Shown in pieces: positions 63,833 through 64,000 of a stretch of DNA of 64,000 nt (positions are counted from its first letter, which is position 1; each line of letters starts with the position of its first letter). The notes beneath the pieces are model-generated. The model was given only the letters and a program-made list of their open reading frames with translations. It ran no database searches and was not told the DNA's origin. Source of the stretch: Portunus trituberculatus. Lineage: Eukaryota; Arthropoda; Malacostraca; Decapoda; Portunidae. The stretch is taken from NCBI RefSeq assembly GCF_017591435.1, contig NC_059293.1:21488589-21552588 (forward strand), in the 5' to 3' direction. Made by a program: the position numbers and the translations under genes.

Positions 63833-64000
63833 AAAGCCAGAGGACCAGGGTTCGATTCCCCGGCCGGGTGGAGATATTTGGGTGTGTCTCCTTTCACGTG
63901 TAGCCTCTATTCACCTAGCAGTGAGTAGGTACGGGATGTAAATCGAGGAGTTGTGACCTTGTTGTCCCGGTGTGGGTGTGTGCCTGGTCTCAGGCCTATC
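63833..64000 (+). mobile_element. tRNA-Val-derived SINE (family 1), 5'-truncated, runs off window
   Basis: Begins at the 3' side of the anticodon arm ('agccagaggaccagggttcg') and follows the 7764 copy almost base for base to the window end. It starts right after the A tail of the family 2 SINE. Confidence 0.85.

Overview
The window looks like nuclear DNA of a decapod crustacean, probably a crab or close relative. Genes are split into many short exons with GT-AG introns. The DNA is loaded with long CA/GT, GA/CT and TA microsatellites, tRNA-derived SINEs and small inverted-repeat elements. The proteins are animal-type throughout (twisted gastrulation, RAP, HES, DHRS11). There is no operon structure and no prokaryotic signal.

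Layout from left to right: a HES/deadpan-like bHLH-Orange repressor (minus, about 0.5-2.5 kb); the ER chaperone RAP/LRPAP1 (minus, 4.0-6.8 kb); a SINE-bearing spacer; a saccharopine dehydrogenase-like oxidoreductase (plus, 9.3-13.8 kb); the ribosome biogenesis factor TSR1 (plus, 15.5-25.6 kb); ribosomal protein L7 with a long Ala/Lys/Pro-rich N-terminal extension (plus, 27.1-29.9 kb); a small CYTH-domain protein (minus, 31.0-32.9 kb); mitochondrial ATP synthase alpha (plus, 34.6-39.8 kb); the BMP modulator twisted gastrulation (minus, 41.4-45.3 kb). The right third is accessory: a long-TIR DNA transposon inside a TA microsatellite (45.5-46.8 kb), an unassigned GC-rich stretch, a degenerate PIF/Harbinger transposon (48.5-50.8 kb), and a tandem array of three DHRS11-like short-chain dehydrogenase genes (minus, 52.3-63.0 kb). 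Of these three, the first is intact, the second is a pseudogene and the third is cut by the window edge.

The genes are mostly unrelated housekeeping genes and do not form a pathway. TSR1 and RPL7 both serve ribosome production. RPL7 and ATP synthase alpha are expected to be highly expressed. I joined exons by following reading phase across GT-AG borders. Phase closes exactly for LRPAP1, SCCPDH, TSR1, RPL7, CYTH, TWSG1 and the first DHRS11 copy. It fails by one base in the HES gene and in ATP synthase alpha.

The most unusual pattern is that several unrelated genes carry small tandem duplications starting exactly at an exon-intron border. In three of them the copies carry the end of the exon and, in two, its 5' splice site, making ladders of decoy exon ends in the intron. 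The clearest are in twisted gastrulation (six donor-like units of about 72 bp) and in the CYTH gene. Other points of interest are a family of TTAA-flanked MITEs with piggyBac-like ends, a second GGCCCGTATTC-ended MITE family, a microsatellite-linked deletion that killed one DHRS11 copy, and the Harbinger element's subterminal arrays of GTGACGAC-type motifs.
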